Position numbers and translations under genes: made by a program. DNA of 64,000 bases from an uncultured Moraxella sp. (GTDB taxonomy: Bacteria > Pseudomonadota > Gammaproteobacteria > Pseudomonadales > Moraxellaceae), in the NCBI RefSeq assembly GCF_945873075.1, contig NZ_CAMCBS010000008.1, forward strand, positions 25,016 through 89,015, read 5' to 3'. Shown here in pieces: positions 16,735 to 25,173 of this stretch. A model generated the notes under the pieces. It searched no databases, had not been told where the DNA came from, and saw only the letters and a list, made by a program, of their open reading frames with translations. The number at the start of each line of letters is the position of its first letter. Position 1 is the stretch's first letter.

Positions 16735-17757
16735 ATGGATTTGATAAATAACGAGCAACATTTTACCCAAGACATCATCACGCTGATTGAAAAGAGCAAA
16801 CAAAATCTTGCAATCAGCGTAAATGCCGAACTTACCCTGTTGTATTGGCATATCGGTGAGCGTATTGCCACGCATATTTTGCAAGGCGAGCGAGCAGATT
16901 ATGGCAAACAGGTGGTACAACATTTGGCAAATGACCTAACGGCTAAATTTGGCAAAGGTTGGAGTAAGCGTAATTTGTTGCAAATGATTAAGTTTTATCA
17001 AACTTTTCCCCATCATCAAATTGTGCAGGCACTGTCTGCACAATTGAGTTGGACGCACTTTGTACAGTTATCGAGCGTTGAAAACCCCCTAGCACGAGAG
17101 TTTTATGCGACAATGGCAATGCAAGAAAAGTGGAGTACTCGCACGCTTGATGAACGCATTGGCTCGCTGTTGTTTGAGCGGACAGCCATTTCCAAAAAGC
17201 CTGAAGCCACCATCACCGCTGAGCTAACGAGCCTGCGTGAAAAAGGCGAATATAACCAGCAGTTACTTCTAAAAGACCCTTATATTTTGGACTTTTTGGA
17301 GCTTAATGACCGCTATATGGAAAAGGATTTGGAAGATGCGATTTTGCGTGATATGGAGAGTTTTTTATTAGAAATGGGGGCGGGGTTTAGTTTTATTGCA
17401 CGGCAAAAACGCATCAGTATTGATGAAGATGATTTTTATATTGATTTGTTGTTTTATAACCGCAAATTAAAATGCCTTGTAGCAATTGATTTAAAAACCG
17501 AAAAATTCAAACACAGCCACAAAAGCCAAATGGAGTTGTATTTGAATTATTTGGCAAAATATGAACAAGAGCCTGACGAAAATCCCCCAATCGGCATTAT
17601 CTTATGCACATCCAAAAAGCAAGAACAAATTGAGTTATTGGGCTTAGAAAATAGTAACATCCATGTCAGCGAATATTTAACAATACTACCACCCAAAGAA
17701 CTGCTTGAGCAGCGTTTACATCTGGCGGTACAAAGAGCAAAAATGCGTTTTGAGTAG
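16735..17757 (+). CDS. PDDEXK nuclease-domain protein, YhcG/DUF1016 family
   Basis: A 340-residue protein with the two-part DUF1016 layout: an N-terminal helical domain (about 10-160; LTLLYWHIGERI, GKGWSKRNLLQMIKFYQTFP, LSWTHFVQL) and a C-terminal PD-(D/E)XK nuclease fold (about 180-330) whose active-site pattern is visible as YIDLLFYNRKLKCLVAIDLK (Asp237, Asp252, Lys254). Members are often found next to type I restriction loci and on mobile DNA; their role is not established. None of those partners is present here. It follows prfC closely and marks the start of an AT-richer accessory block, so acquisition by transfer is likely. Confidence 0.88.
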   Translation: MDLINNEQHFTQDIITLIEKSKQNLAISVNAELTLLYWHIGERIATHILQGERADYGKQVVQHLANDLTAKFGKGWSKRNLLQMIKFYQTFPHHQIVQALSAQLSWTHFVQLSSVENPLAREFYATMAMQEKWSTRTLDERIGSLLFERTAISKKPEATITAELTSLREKGEYNQQLLLKDPYILDFLELNDRYMEKDLEDAILRDMESFLLEMGAGFSFIARQKRISIDEDDFYIDLLFYNRKLKCLVAIDLKTEKFKHSHKSQMELYLNYLAKYEQEPDENPPIGIILCTSKKQEQIELLGLENSNIHVSEYLTILPPKELLEQRLHLAVQRAKMRFE

Positions 17758-17800
17758 TTTGGGATTAATAAAAACCGCTTTTTGGTGGTTTATCTAACAC

Positions 17801-18166
17801 TTAATTGCAATCATTGGCTATAAAATAAGCTGTTTTAACTAAATTTTCAAAATCCTGTCTTGCGGTTGGCAGAGTGGTGATATCCGAAGGAATGACATTG
17901 GTGTTGAAGGCGTATCTAATCTTTCTATCAAGTGCAAGTTGGGTTACTTTGTCAAGAGCAATTATCATAACTTCATCGTAACTAATATACTTCCCAGTGC
18001 CAAATTGGTAGTATGGAGAGAAAAAATGATCGGGATTGGTAAGTAGCTCATATTTTAGATCGCTAATTGCGGCACAATAAGCATCCTCCATCTTCATGCC
18101 TGCGAAAATTGCATAAATAATATATGCACCAATTAAGCCGACAGCCCATAATAAAATTTCCAACAT
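17801..18166 (-). CDS. Hypothetical membrane-anchored protein (paralog A)
   Basis: A 121-residue protein: one N-terminal membrane helix (LLWAVGLIGAYIIYAIFAG) and a soluble helical domain. Its order of features matches the next upstream gene (N-terminal ILxWxV helix; a central DxLR/YDEV segment; C-terminal FENLVKTAYFIAN versus FEELVKSSYEIAN), so the two appear to be diverged duplicates. Start ATG 18166 has a weak GAGAG site; the gap to the upstream gene is 20 bp, suggesting one operon. Function unknown. Confidence 0.65.
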   Translation of the reverse strand: MLEILLWAVGLIGAYIIYAIFAGMKMEDAYCAAISDLKYELLTNPDHFFSPYYQFGTGKYISYDEVMIIALDKVTQLALDRKIRYAFNTNVIPSDITTLPTARQDFENLVKTAYFIANDCN

Positions 18167-18186
18167 GTAATTTCTCTCTTGTTGAG

Positions 18187-18615
18187 CTAAGAATTTGATT
18201 CAGAAAGGGTCTTTGCAAACTTGACTCTTGCTTGAATATCTTCTACTGCAATTTGATTGGCAATCTCGTAAGAGCTTTTTACCAATTCTTCAAAAACTAA
18301 TAGAAAATCAGGTGAGGATTGGATATCGAACCATACTAAATTTGCCGTACTACGCGTACGAAGTCCTTCAGCAATAGCCATGTCGGTAATAATATTTAAA
18401 AAACCTCGTCGAAGGTCATTTAGGCTAAAATGGACATTTGATCGGATGAAAAAAATCGACCTAAAGAGTCTATCTGGTTCTTCCTGCGATAGTCGAATAA
18501 CATTATCTAAAATCTTTCTATAACTAGATTTTCGCATAATATTCCGGAAAAGACTGCGAAGGTAAAAAAAGCCGGCAATGGCAACAATAAATACACCCCA
18601 TTCTAGAATTTCCAC
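18187..18615 (-). CDS. Hypothetical membrane-anchored protein (paralog B)
   Basis: A 142-residue protein with an N-terminal helix (WGVFIVAIAGFFYLRSLF) and a soluble domain of about 110 residues ending FEELVKSSYEIANQIAVED. The start is GTG 18615, supported by AAGGAG 9 bp upstream. It is the first of a two-gene unit with the similar 121-residue protein. I do not recognise the family; the tail motif shared by both is the best handle for a profile search. Confidence 0.65.
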   Translation of the reverse strand: MEILEWGVFIVAIAGFFYLRSLFRNIMRKSSYRKILDNVIRLSQEEPDRLFRSIFFIRSNVHFSLNDLRRGFLNIITDMAIAEGLRTRSTANLVWFDIQSSPDFLLVFEELVKSSYEIANQIAVEDIQARVKFAKTLSESNS

Positions 18616-18784
18616 TTAGTCTCTCCTTATAAATACTATCGTAATGGTGAAGATGGTGGTAATAATTGATGTGTTTTCCGTCAATGATTGCTACTGCAAG
18701 AAGCTAAACTAATGCAGTGCTGATACTAAGGGTTTGGATTAGACTGCCATCATCAGAGCCTTGGTTGTGCATCGTTGATTTTTT

Positions 18785-19213
18785 TTAACTGCAAAATTGT
18801 CGAGATGAACGCAAAACATCTAAGTAGAATGAACCAAGCTCATAATCCTGCATTTCTTGCACATGTCTAGCATTATTGTAGAACATTCTATGAAACATAA
18901 AAGCTGGAAATAAAGGTGCAAAAATATGAACTGCACCTGCTGCGAAAAACGAAAATAACGCAACAGTTAGTCTGTCTTCAAATGGCTTTCCTTCTGGTGG
19001 CATAAAAAACACCAAAGCTAATAGACTGTATTTACATACAGTAGCTACAAGTTGTAGAGGTACGAGCCAGCTTGGTAGCATAAAGTCAAAAACAGCTTGC
19101 ATAGTGCCAAATTCTTTTGCAAGATTGTAGGTCACTCTTTGCATGCTAAATGTATAGTGACCAACCAAGACCACAACCGGAAAGGCATAAAAAAAGAAAT
19201 CGAAAAAATCCAT
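18785..19213 (-). CDS. Hypothetical integral membrane protein
   Basis: About 142 residues when started at ATG 19213 (MDFFDFFFYAFPVVVLVGHY). It has about three predicted helices (FYAFPVVVLVGHYTF, LQLVATVCKYSLLALVFFMP and ALFSFFAAGAVHIFAPLFPA) and a soluble C-terminus (NNARHVQEMQDYELGSFYLD). The frame stays open to a GTG at 19363, but that would overlap the divergent XRE gene and add sequence of poor quality. Ribosome site is weak. No family recognised; part of the accessory block. Confidence 0.5.
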   Translation of the reverse strand: MDFFDFFFYAFPVVVLVGHYTFSMQRVTYNLAKEFGTMQAVFDFMLPSWLVPLQLVATVCKYSLLALVFFMPPEGKPFEDRLTVALFSFFAAGAVHIFAPLFPAFMFHRMFYNNARHVQEMQDYELGSFYLDVLRSSRQFCS

Positions 19214-19351
19214 AATTTGGCTGATGAAAATATAGAGCAAGATTGAAAAATTGATGTTATAATACTTGAAATTCAATATTGTTCTCAACCAACAAAACAG
19301 TATTTTTATTAACCATTTTTTAATATCTTCTAACCACAAAACGGGTTTTCT

Positions 19352-19711
19352 ATGCCAATACACACCAACTTACAAAAGCTGCGTTCAAAGCTTGATTTGA
19401 GCCAAGAAGAAATGGCTCATGAGTTGGGTATGTCAAAAAATGGCTACGGTAAGCTTGAGCGTGGCGAGAGCAAGATTACTGTTGAACATCTACAAAATAT
19501 CGCCAATGTGTTTAATATTGATATTGCAGATTTATTAAAAGAAGATAGAGAATTTACATTGCTTTTGGGTGATAATTATACAAACTGTGCCAATAAATAC
19601 TATGACAATGCCCAAGAAGTCGAAAAATTACAACTTATCATCGACCACCAAAAACAACTGCTTGAACAAAAAGACAAAGAAATCGAACTGCTAAGACGAT
19701 TGCTTGATTAA
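19352..19711 (+). CDS. XRE-family helix-turn-helix regulator with coiled-coil tail
   Basis: A 119-residue protein. Residues 5-62 form an HTH_3/XRE domain ([45 protein letters not shown]). The C-terminal 35 residues ([20 protein letters not shown], then [10 protein letters not shown]) are a heptad-patterned coiled coil, probably for dimerisation. It is divergent from the membrane protein gene and convergent with the DnaJ-fusion gene, whose stop it overlaps by 4 bp. It may regulate this accessory block, but no operator is evident. Confidence 0.85.
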   Translation: MPIHTNLQKLRSKLDLSQEEMAHELGMSKNGYGKLERGESKITVEHLQNIANVFNIDIADLLKEDREFTLLLGDNYTNCANKYYDNAQEVEKLQLIIDHQKQLLEQKDKEIELLRRLLD

Positions 19712-21285
19712 TGCAACTGTGCCCACCCATTTTGATCTTCTATATACAGCAACATAGCTAGACCTTGCGCAAACAGATGAACCTCTTGTCCTGACATGTT
19801 GGCATTTTGATAAAGAAAAATATTGCCAGCTTCGGCCAACTCAATTGATCTCTGATTTTGCAAAGTAAAGCCTTTATGCAAACCATGCGCATCCCCGATT
19901 GCCGCCTGCTGACGAATATCAAACCCTTGATAGCGATAGTCGATGGGTATATTATGCCATTGTTGTGCAATGGCAACAAAAGCATTGCATAGCTCACTAT
20001 CATAGCACTCTTGAGTGGTTGGGGCGAGTTCAGGCTTGTGATAAACTGCCATTATATTGCTGTAATCGGTTGTGACCACCGTATTTGATGCATCGGGTGT
20101 GGGTTGTGTGCCAGTGCCTGCATTCTGATAAATCCAACCTTTTAGGGAGGTGTATTGAGGGGTGTTGCAAGTACTTAGATTGCTATTTGTTGCACAAAAA
20201 TTTCCATGGTAGTCAACATGAAACCAACCATTGTTATAATGAGCATCATTTGTATCGGTGGTGATGATTAGTTCCTCGCCTTGAGGGATAATGCCAAGAA
20301 TTGAACAGTTAGCCGAGGCGCATTCATATAAATAAATATCTTGGGCTGTTGTAATAATTTCTCCTAATTGGTGTATTGCTTGTGGGCTGTTAGATTTGAT
20401 TGATGGTGTTGATTCAACAGAGTTGTTGGACTGCTGATGCGTATTTTCGCCATCTTGATTTGCTAGGCTTATAGTTTGGCGTATTTCTGAAACAGCGATC
20501 GCTAGCATCGCAAGGTTGATGGCTATCAAAAGAAGGGATAGGTAGATAAAAGAATAGTCGTATCTTGCATTCTCATGTTGGAAATTTTTGTTTGGGATAC
20601 GCGGATCGGCACCGAATTGATTTACGCCTTTTGTAGCTGGTGCAAAAAGTATAATTAGCTGAACAAAAGGTAAAGCTGTCCACCAGCCACTATAGTTGCA
20701 GTCATGTAATCTTTTGATGGAAATAAATGTGATGAACAAATATGGAATTAGCTCTAGTATTAAAAGTGCCATCATAGATAACACAGGGATTTCGCCTGTA
20801 ATTGCAGCATCCATACCTAGATGAACTCCAGCGTCATGAGTAAGATTTCGAATAAATATTGCAAGAACAGCGGTCGGGATAAATAGCAGAATATAAGTGC
20901 GTCTCCTCATGCGACCATGCATTGACCAAAAAGAATGCAAGGCATGCTTGGTCTGTGCTGAATAATAGGTGAAGTCATGCCTCTGATGGGGATTGGCTCT
21001 TTCATGATCGTTGGAGCGCTGGTAATTATAAGTGCGCTTAGTGTTTTGAGAATATTGTGTTTCTTGTGCATCAATCCACTGATCATATTGGGCTCGACGG
21101 CTGGGATCCGACAGGACTTCATAAGCTTCATTGATGCTTTTCATCTTTTGTTCGGCGTCAGAATTGTTTGGGTTCTTATCTGGATGATATTTGCTCGCAA
21201 GTGCTTTGTAAGCGGCTTTAATAACTTCGGGTTGTGCATCGCGTGATACACCAAGGCTGTCGTAGTGGGTATGAATCTTGGTCAT
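19708..21285 (-). CDS. DnaJ-domain / DUF805 membrane / SH3-like fusion protein
   Basis: A 525-residue multidomain protein. Residues 1-70 are a J domain with the HPD motif (34-36), [20 protein letters not shown] and [11 protein letters not shown], which would stimulate an Hsp70 in the cytoplasm. Residues about 105-275 resemble DUF805: several helices with [17 protein letters not shown] and [19 protein letters not shown]. After a Ser/Asn-rich linker, residues about 310-395 look like a bacterial SH3 module ([37 protein letters not shown]), and the C-terminus has a shorter similar unit ([22 protein letters not shown]). The cysteines in the SH3-like part suggest it faces the periplasm. Confidence 0.8.
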   Translation of the reverse strand: MTKIHTHYDSLGVSRDAQPEVIKAAYKALASKYHPDKNPNNSDAEQKMKSINEAYEVLSDPSRRAQYDQWIDAQETQYSQNTKRTYNYQRSNDHERANPHQRHDFTYYSAQTKHALHSFWSMHGRMRRRTYILLFIPTAVLAIFIRNLTHDAGVHLGMDAAITGEIPVLSMMALLILELIPYLFITFISIKRLHDCNYSGWWTALPFVQLIILFAPATKGVNQFGADPRIPNKNFQHENARYDYSFIYLSLLLIAINLAMLAIAVSEIRQTISLANQDGENTHQQSNNSVESTPSIKSNSPQAIHQLGEIITTAQDIYLYECASANCSILGIIPQGEELIITTDTNDAHYNNGWFHVDYHGNFCATNSNLSTCNTPQYTSLKGWIYQNAGTGTQPTPDASNTVVTTDYSNIMAVYHKPELAPTTQECYDSELCNAFVAIAQQWHNIPIDYRYQGFDIRQQAAIGDAHGLHKGFTLQNQRSIELAEAGNIFLYQNANMSGQEVHLFAQGLAMLLYIEDQNGWAQLH

Positions 21286-21550
21286 AAAGCTATATTGGAT
21301 TTATAAATACAGTAAAGATTTTGCAATTAATTGGCAATAAGTTTATAGTAAATATGCTAATAAAAGCAATAGTTATTATAAAAATACTTATGACTGTAAA
21401 TTTGAAGAAGAATTGTTGAATGTGCATGCGTTTACATTAATACATAAGATTGATAAGATACATCTGAAATAAAATGTATTAACACAGTGTTTTATTAGCC
21501 ACCCCCCAATTATGATACAATACCCCAAATCGTATCCACCGAAGAACATC
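21286..21550. other. AT-rich intergenic region
   Basis: About 265 bp between divergent genes, without a credible ORF. On the plus strand TGATACAAT (TACAAT at 21516-21521) is a likely extended -10 for the EamA gene. It marks the right end of the AT-rich accessory block. Confidence 0.45.
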
Positions 21551-22420
21551 ATGCCCAAAACTCCCCACACTGACACAGGTTCATTTCTCGGCTCGCTATG
21601 GATGGTCGCGGGGTCGGTGTGTTTTACCGTGATGGGGATTTTGGTCAAGATGACAGGGCTGAGATTCGCCATGCACGAGTATGAGCTGGTGTTTTGGCGA
21701 GTGGCGTTTGCTGCGGTGGTGCTTGGTGTGCAGGCGATGCTGATAGGTCAGTCTTTTGCCACCGCTTATCCCAAAGAACATTTTTGGCGGTCATTGGCAG
21801 GCACGACAGCACTGTGCATGATTTTTTATAGTATCAATCATCTGCCTTTGGCGACGGCGACGACTTTTAGCAATACTTCGGCGATATTTTTGGCGATTTT
21901 GTCAGTGGTGATTTTAAAGCAGATGCCAAGCCGTACCACTTGGTTTGCCCTGATACTTGGCCTGATTGGCATTGGGCTGATACTACGCCCGAGTATCTTG
22001 GGGCATGGCGTGCTACCGACTTTGATGGGGCTTGGCGGTGGTGCGATTGCAGGCTATGCCTATTTGCAGGTGCGAGAGCTGTCACTGCTTGGTGAGCCGT
22101 CGTGGCGGATTGTGTTTTATTTTTCGGCATTGGCGACTGTGCTATCAGCGGTGGCGAGTACGGTGGTTGGTTGGACGCCATTGCGTCTTGAGATGTTGCC
22201 GTATTTGCTTGGCATTGGTGTGACAGCGATAGGTGGGCAGATGCTGATGACGCACGCTTATAAGGTCGGGCGTAAGTTTATGGTATCGGCATTAGGCTAT
22301 CTGTCGGTGGTGCTATCCACGCTGTATGGGGTGGTGGCGTTTGATGAAGTGCTACCGATGATGGCGATGGTGGGGATTGGGCTTGTGATTGTCAGTGGGA
22401 TTTTGGCGGGTAAGAAATGA
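21551..22420 (+). CDS. EamA/DMT-superfamily transporter
   Basis: About 289 residues, ten predicted helices in two EamA repeats. The first repeat begins GSLWMVAGSVCFTVMGILVKM and includes the typical INHLPLATATTFSNTSAIFLA; the second includes GVTAIGGQMLMTHAYKVG and ALGYLSVVLSTLYGVVAFDE. Such proteins export or exchange metabolites (amino acids, purines or others); the substrate is not predictable. The frame opens at 21512; I prefer ATG 21551, which has GAAGAA upstream and starts near the first helix. The next gene follows after 56 bp with its own promoter. Confidence 0.85.
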   Translation: MPKTPHTDTGSFLGSLWMVAGSVCFTVMGILVKMTGLRFAMHEYELVFWRVAFAAVVLGVQAMLIGQSFATAYPKEHFWRSLAGTTALCMIFYSINHLPLATATTFSNTSAIFLAILSVVILKQMPSRTTWFALILGLIGIGLILRPSILGHGVLPTLMGLGGGAIAGYAYLQVRELSLLGEPSWRIVFYFSALATVLSAVASTVVGWTPLRLEMLPYLLGIGVTAIGGQMLMTHAYKVGRKFMVSALGYLSVVLSTLYGVVAFDEVLPMMAMVGIGLVIVSGILAGKK

Positions 22421-22452
22421 GCCTACCCACCCAAAAAGCGACACAGCTGTGC

Positions 22453-22458
22453 TACAAT
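22453..22458 (+). promoter_or_regulatory. Extended -10 promoter for the rlmA-like gene
   Basis: TGTGCTACAAT about 20 bp upstream of the ATG; implies a very short leader. Confidence 0.45.
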
Positions 22459-22476
22459 AGCCGATAATTTTTATTA

Positions 22477-23292
22477 ATGCCCGAAACCATGCTGACCTGC
22501 CCAATCTGCCAACAGTCTTTGACACTGACCCAAAAAAGCTACCGCTGTCCATCCAATCACAGCTTTGATATCGCCAAAGAAGGCTATGTCAATCTGCACG
22601 TCGTCCAGCACAAAAAGAGCAAAAATCCCGGTGATACGCCCGAGTCAGTAGCGGCACGCCGTGCGTTTTTGTCGGCGGAGTATTATCAGCCACTCAAAGA
22701 TGCCATCAAGCAGACGCTATCGTCACTGCCTACCAAGACAGTGCTGGATATCGGCTGCGGTGAAGGCTACTATACCGATGGCTTGGCAGATGTCGCCGAG
22801 CAGGTGATAGCGATTGATATCGCCAAATCAGCGGTGCAAATCGCTGCCAAAGCGGACAAGGCACAGCGTATCACTTGGGTGGTGGGTACAGGTGCAGTAT
22901 TGCCTGTGGCGGATGGTGCGGTGGATGTCTGCACGAGTCTATTTAGCCCCTTGCCAAAAGATGAGATGTGCCGAGTACTGACGGCAGATGGGTATTTGGT
23001 CGTGGCGACGCCAGCACCGCATCATCTGTATGCCATGCGTCAGGCGTTGTTTGGACAAGTGATTGCCCATGAGCCTAAGAAATTCATCGCAAGCCTTGCC
23101 CCAGAGTTTGCACTCATCGATGAGCGGATTATTCATGCGGATATGACGCTTGATAATACGAGCCTTAAGCACCTGATTGCCATGACGCCTTATGCATACA
23201 AGGCAAAAGCTGACAAACGAGCCGAGCTTGAACGCTTTGATACGCTTGATGTGCGTGGCGAATTTTGTGTGTATGTATTTAAGAAGTGCTAA
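22477..23292 (+). CDS. rlmA: RlmA-like 23S rRNA (guanine-N1)-methyltransferase
   Basis: A 271-residue methyltransferase. The N-terminal zinc-binding element is LTCPICQQSL ... YRCPSNHSFD (CxxC then CxxxH), followed by AKEGYVNLHVVQHKKSKNPG and DTPESVAARRAFL, which are signatures of RlmA(I), the enzyme that methylates N1 of G745 in 23S rRNA. The SAM-binding motif I is VLDIGCGEGYYT, with motif II VIAIDIAKSAV and motif IV-like TSLFSPLP. An alternative start is ATG 22489. Monocistronic by position. Confidence 0.88.
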   Translation: MPETMLTCPICQQSLTLTQKSYRCPSNHSFDIAKEGYVNLHVVQHKKSKNPGDTPESVAARRAFLSAEYYQPLKDAIKQTLSSLPTKTVLDIGCGEGYYTDGLADVAEQVIAIDIAKSAVQIAAKADKAQRITWVVGTGAVLPVADGAVDVCTSLFSPLPKDEMCRVLTADGYLVVATPAPHHLYAMRQALFGQVIAHEPKKFIASLAPEFALIDERIIHADMTLDNTSLKHLIAMTPYAYKAKADKRAELERFDTLDVRGEFCVYVFKKC

Positions 23293-23358
23293 CCAAGCCA
23301 GCTGATGATTTACAAAAAATAACACAAAGCGGCGCGAGCTGATCAATGAGCGTGTTAG

Positions 23359-23377
23359 AATAAGAATTATTCTTATT
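23359..23377 (+). promoter_or_regulatory. Fur-box-like 19-bp palindrome
   Basis: AATAAGAATTATTCTTATT, a perfect 9-1-9 inverted repeat 14 bp before the ATG of the tannase-like gene; geometry and composition match Fur operators. Its core TAAGAATTATTCT recurs upstream of the TonB receptor at 53476-53488. Confidence 0.65.
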
Positions 23378-23391
23378 TTGAGTATATTTTT

Positions 23392-25034
23392 ATGAAAACA
23401 CCACAGTTATTTGGCATCAGTGCGTTGGCTGCCAGTGTTGCCTTGGCAGGATGCTCTACCATCGCATCGACCATTACGCACATCAATGAGAATCCTATTA
23501 ATATCAGTGTCATTGATGGTAAATTGCCAAGCATAACGGCCACTCAGTCAAAAACTGCCAAGCCATTGCAGTTTGATGTCAATCATTATAAACCGCTTGA
23601 TGTCACGGTGGATAACCAAACCATCAAAGTGCGTGCCTATGAGAACATCGTCTATGTCGCAAATCCTGTGGACACCGCTTATCAGTCGATGAATATTTAT
23701 ATCCCCGAAAGTTATTTTGAAGATAAATCCATCAATGGCTATACGGCAAGCACAGCGCCGATTTTTATGCCTAATGCGGTCGGCGGCTATATGCCTGCTA
23801 AGCCCATGACGGTAGGCACAGGTCGTGATGGTAAGCCAAATAGCGTGGCACAGGCACTGCATCGTGGCATGATTGTGGCATCAGCAGGGGCAAGGGGTCG
23901 CACGCTAAAGAGCGAGCAGGGCGAGTATTATGGCAAAGCCCCCGCAGCGATTGTGGATTTAAAGGCGGCGGTGCGTTATCTGAAGGCAAATGATGGCGTG
24001 ATGGCAGGCGATGCGGGTAAAATCATCGTCAATGGCACATCGGCAGGCGGTGCGATGACGGCACTGCTTGGGGCGACGGGCGATAGCGCAGACTATGAGC
24101 CGTATTTGCAGAAATTGGGCGCTGCCAAAGCGTCTGACAGTGTGTTTGCGGTGTCAAGCTACTGCCCGATTACCAATCTTGAGCACGCTGATATGGCGTA
24201 CGAGTGGCAATTGGCTGATGTCGTGGATTACAAAAAAATGTCTGTTACCATGCTGGACTATAATGTCAAGCGTGAGCTAGTGCCGGGTCGATTGACTGAC
24301 AAAGAAAAGCAAATCGCCCAACTGCTTAAAGCAGATTTTCCAAGCTATATCAATGGCTTAAAGCTAAAAGGTCGTGATGGTAAGCTTTTGAGCCTAGATA
24401 AAGATGGCAGCGGCAGCTTTAAAAACGAAGTGCTGTATTATCTGAATAAATCGGTCAATACGGCACATAAGCAAGGCGTGGATTTGAGCAGTTATACCTT
24501 TTTGGCGCAAAAAAATCAGCCGAGCCGTATTATATCGCCGATTATAGTGAGTTTTTAAAGACTTATACAGGTCGCTCAAAAACACCGCCTGCCTTTGATG
24601 CACTGGATTTGTCCGCAGGTGAGAATAATTTGTTTGGGGATAATGCGACCGACAACCGCCATTTTACTGCCTTTTCGGTCAAGCGCAACACCGCCACCGA
24701 TGCCAAAGTCGCAGATGGTCATACGGTAAAACTGATGAACCCGATGGCATATTTGGATGACAACACTGCCAACACCGCACAGCATTGGCGTATCCGTCAC
24801 GGCGCTAAAGACACTGACACGGGCTTTGCCATCCCTGTGATTTTGGCGACCAAGCTTGCCAATCAGGGCAAAAATGTCGATTTTGCAATGCCGTGGGATA
24901 AGGGGCATGGCGGTGATTATGATTTGGATGAGTTATTTGCTTGGGTAGATGGCATCGCCAAAGCCAAGACGACAGCCAAAACTACCCAAATGACCAACAC
25001 AGCACAACCTACCCAATCATCAAACACTTATTAA
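23392..25034 (+). pseudogene. Tannase-like alpha/beta-hydrolase lipoprotein, frameshifted
   Basis: Two pieces of one gene. The first (23392-24558) has a lipoprotein signal (LAGC, Cys21), an esterase body and the nucleophile elbow NGTSAGGAMTAL (Ser218). It then runs out of frame at an A7 tract (24509-24515) and stops at 24558. The minus-one frame continues without a break from there (EPYYIADYSEFLKTYTGRSK ... LSAGENNLFG) to 25034, carrying the expected C-terminal catalytic histidine in PWDKGHGGDYDLDELFAW. Adding one A restores a protein of about 547 residues. The pattern resembles subtype B tannases, which cleave gallate esters. Frameshift may be a true mutation, a phase-variable tract or a sequence error. 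Preceded by a Fur-like operator, followed by a terminator. Confidence 0.85.
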
Positions 25035-25040
25035 TCTTAT

Positions 25041-25077
25041 CAGCCATCAGCTACTATTTGTACTGATGGCTGTTTTT
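25041..25077 (+). terminator. Terminator of the tannase-like gene
   Basis: Stem CAGCCATCAG / CTGATGGCTG, 12-base loop, T5. Confidence 0.75.
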
Positions 25078-25133
25078 ATGTTTGGCTTGAGGGTGACAGG
25101 ATAAGATTTTGCATTATTTTTAAAGCTTTGTTA

Positions 25134-25147
25134 TGATAAGCTTATCA
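25134..25147. promoter_or_regulatory. 14-bp perfect palindrome upstream of the DUF3298-type gene
   Basis: TGATAAGCTTATCA, 27 bp before the ATG at 25174, followed by TTATCAGCTTATT. Likely a repressor operator; its AT-rich GATAA/TTATC halves are compatible with a Fur-type site, but this is not certain. Confidence 0.4.
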
Positions 25148-25173
25148 TTATCAGCTTATTTTTGGAGATAAGA

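Noticed and set aside
16735..21285. A complete restriction-modification or known defence system in the accessory block
   Set aside because: Only a YhcG-type nuclease is recognisable; no methyltransferase, specificity subunit, helicase or other known defence component is present.
24576..24908. Minus-strand ORF across the 3' part of the tannase-like gene
   Set aside because: The opposite strand carries the continuation of the hydrolase with its catalytic His motif; the minus ORF is a shadow.
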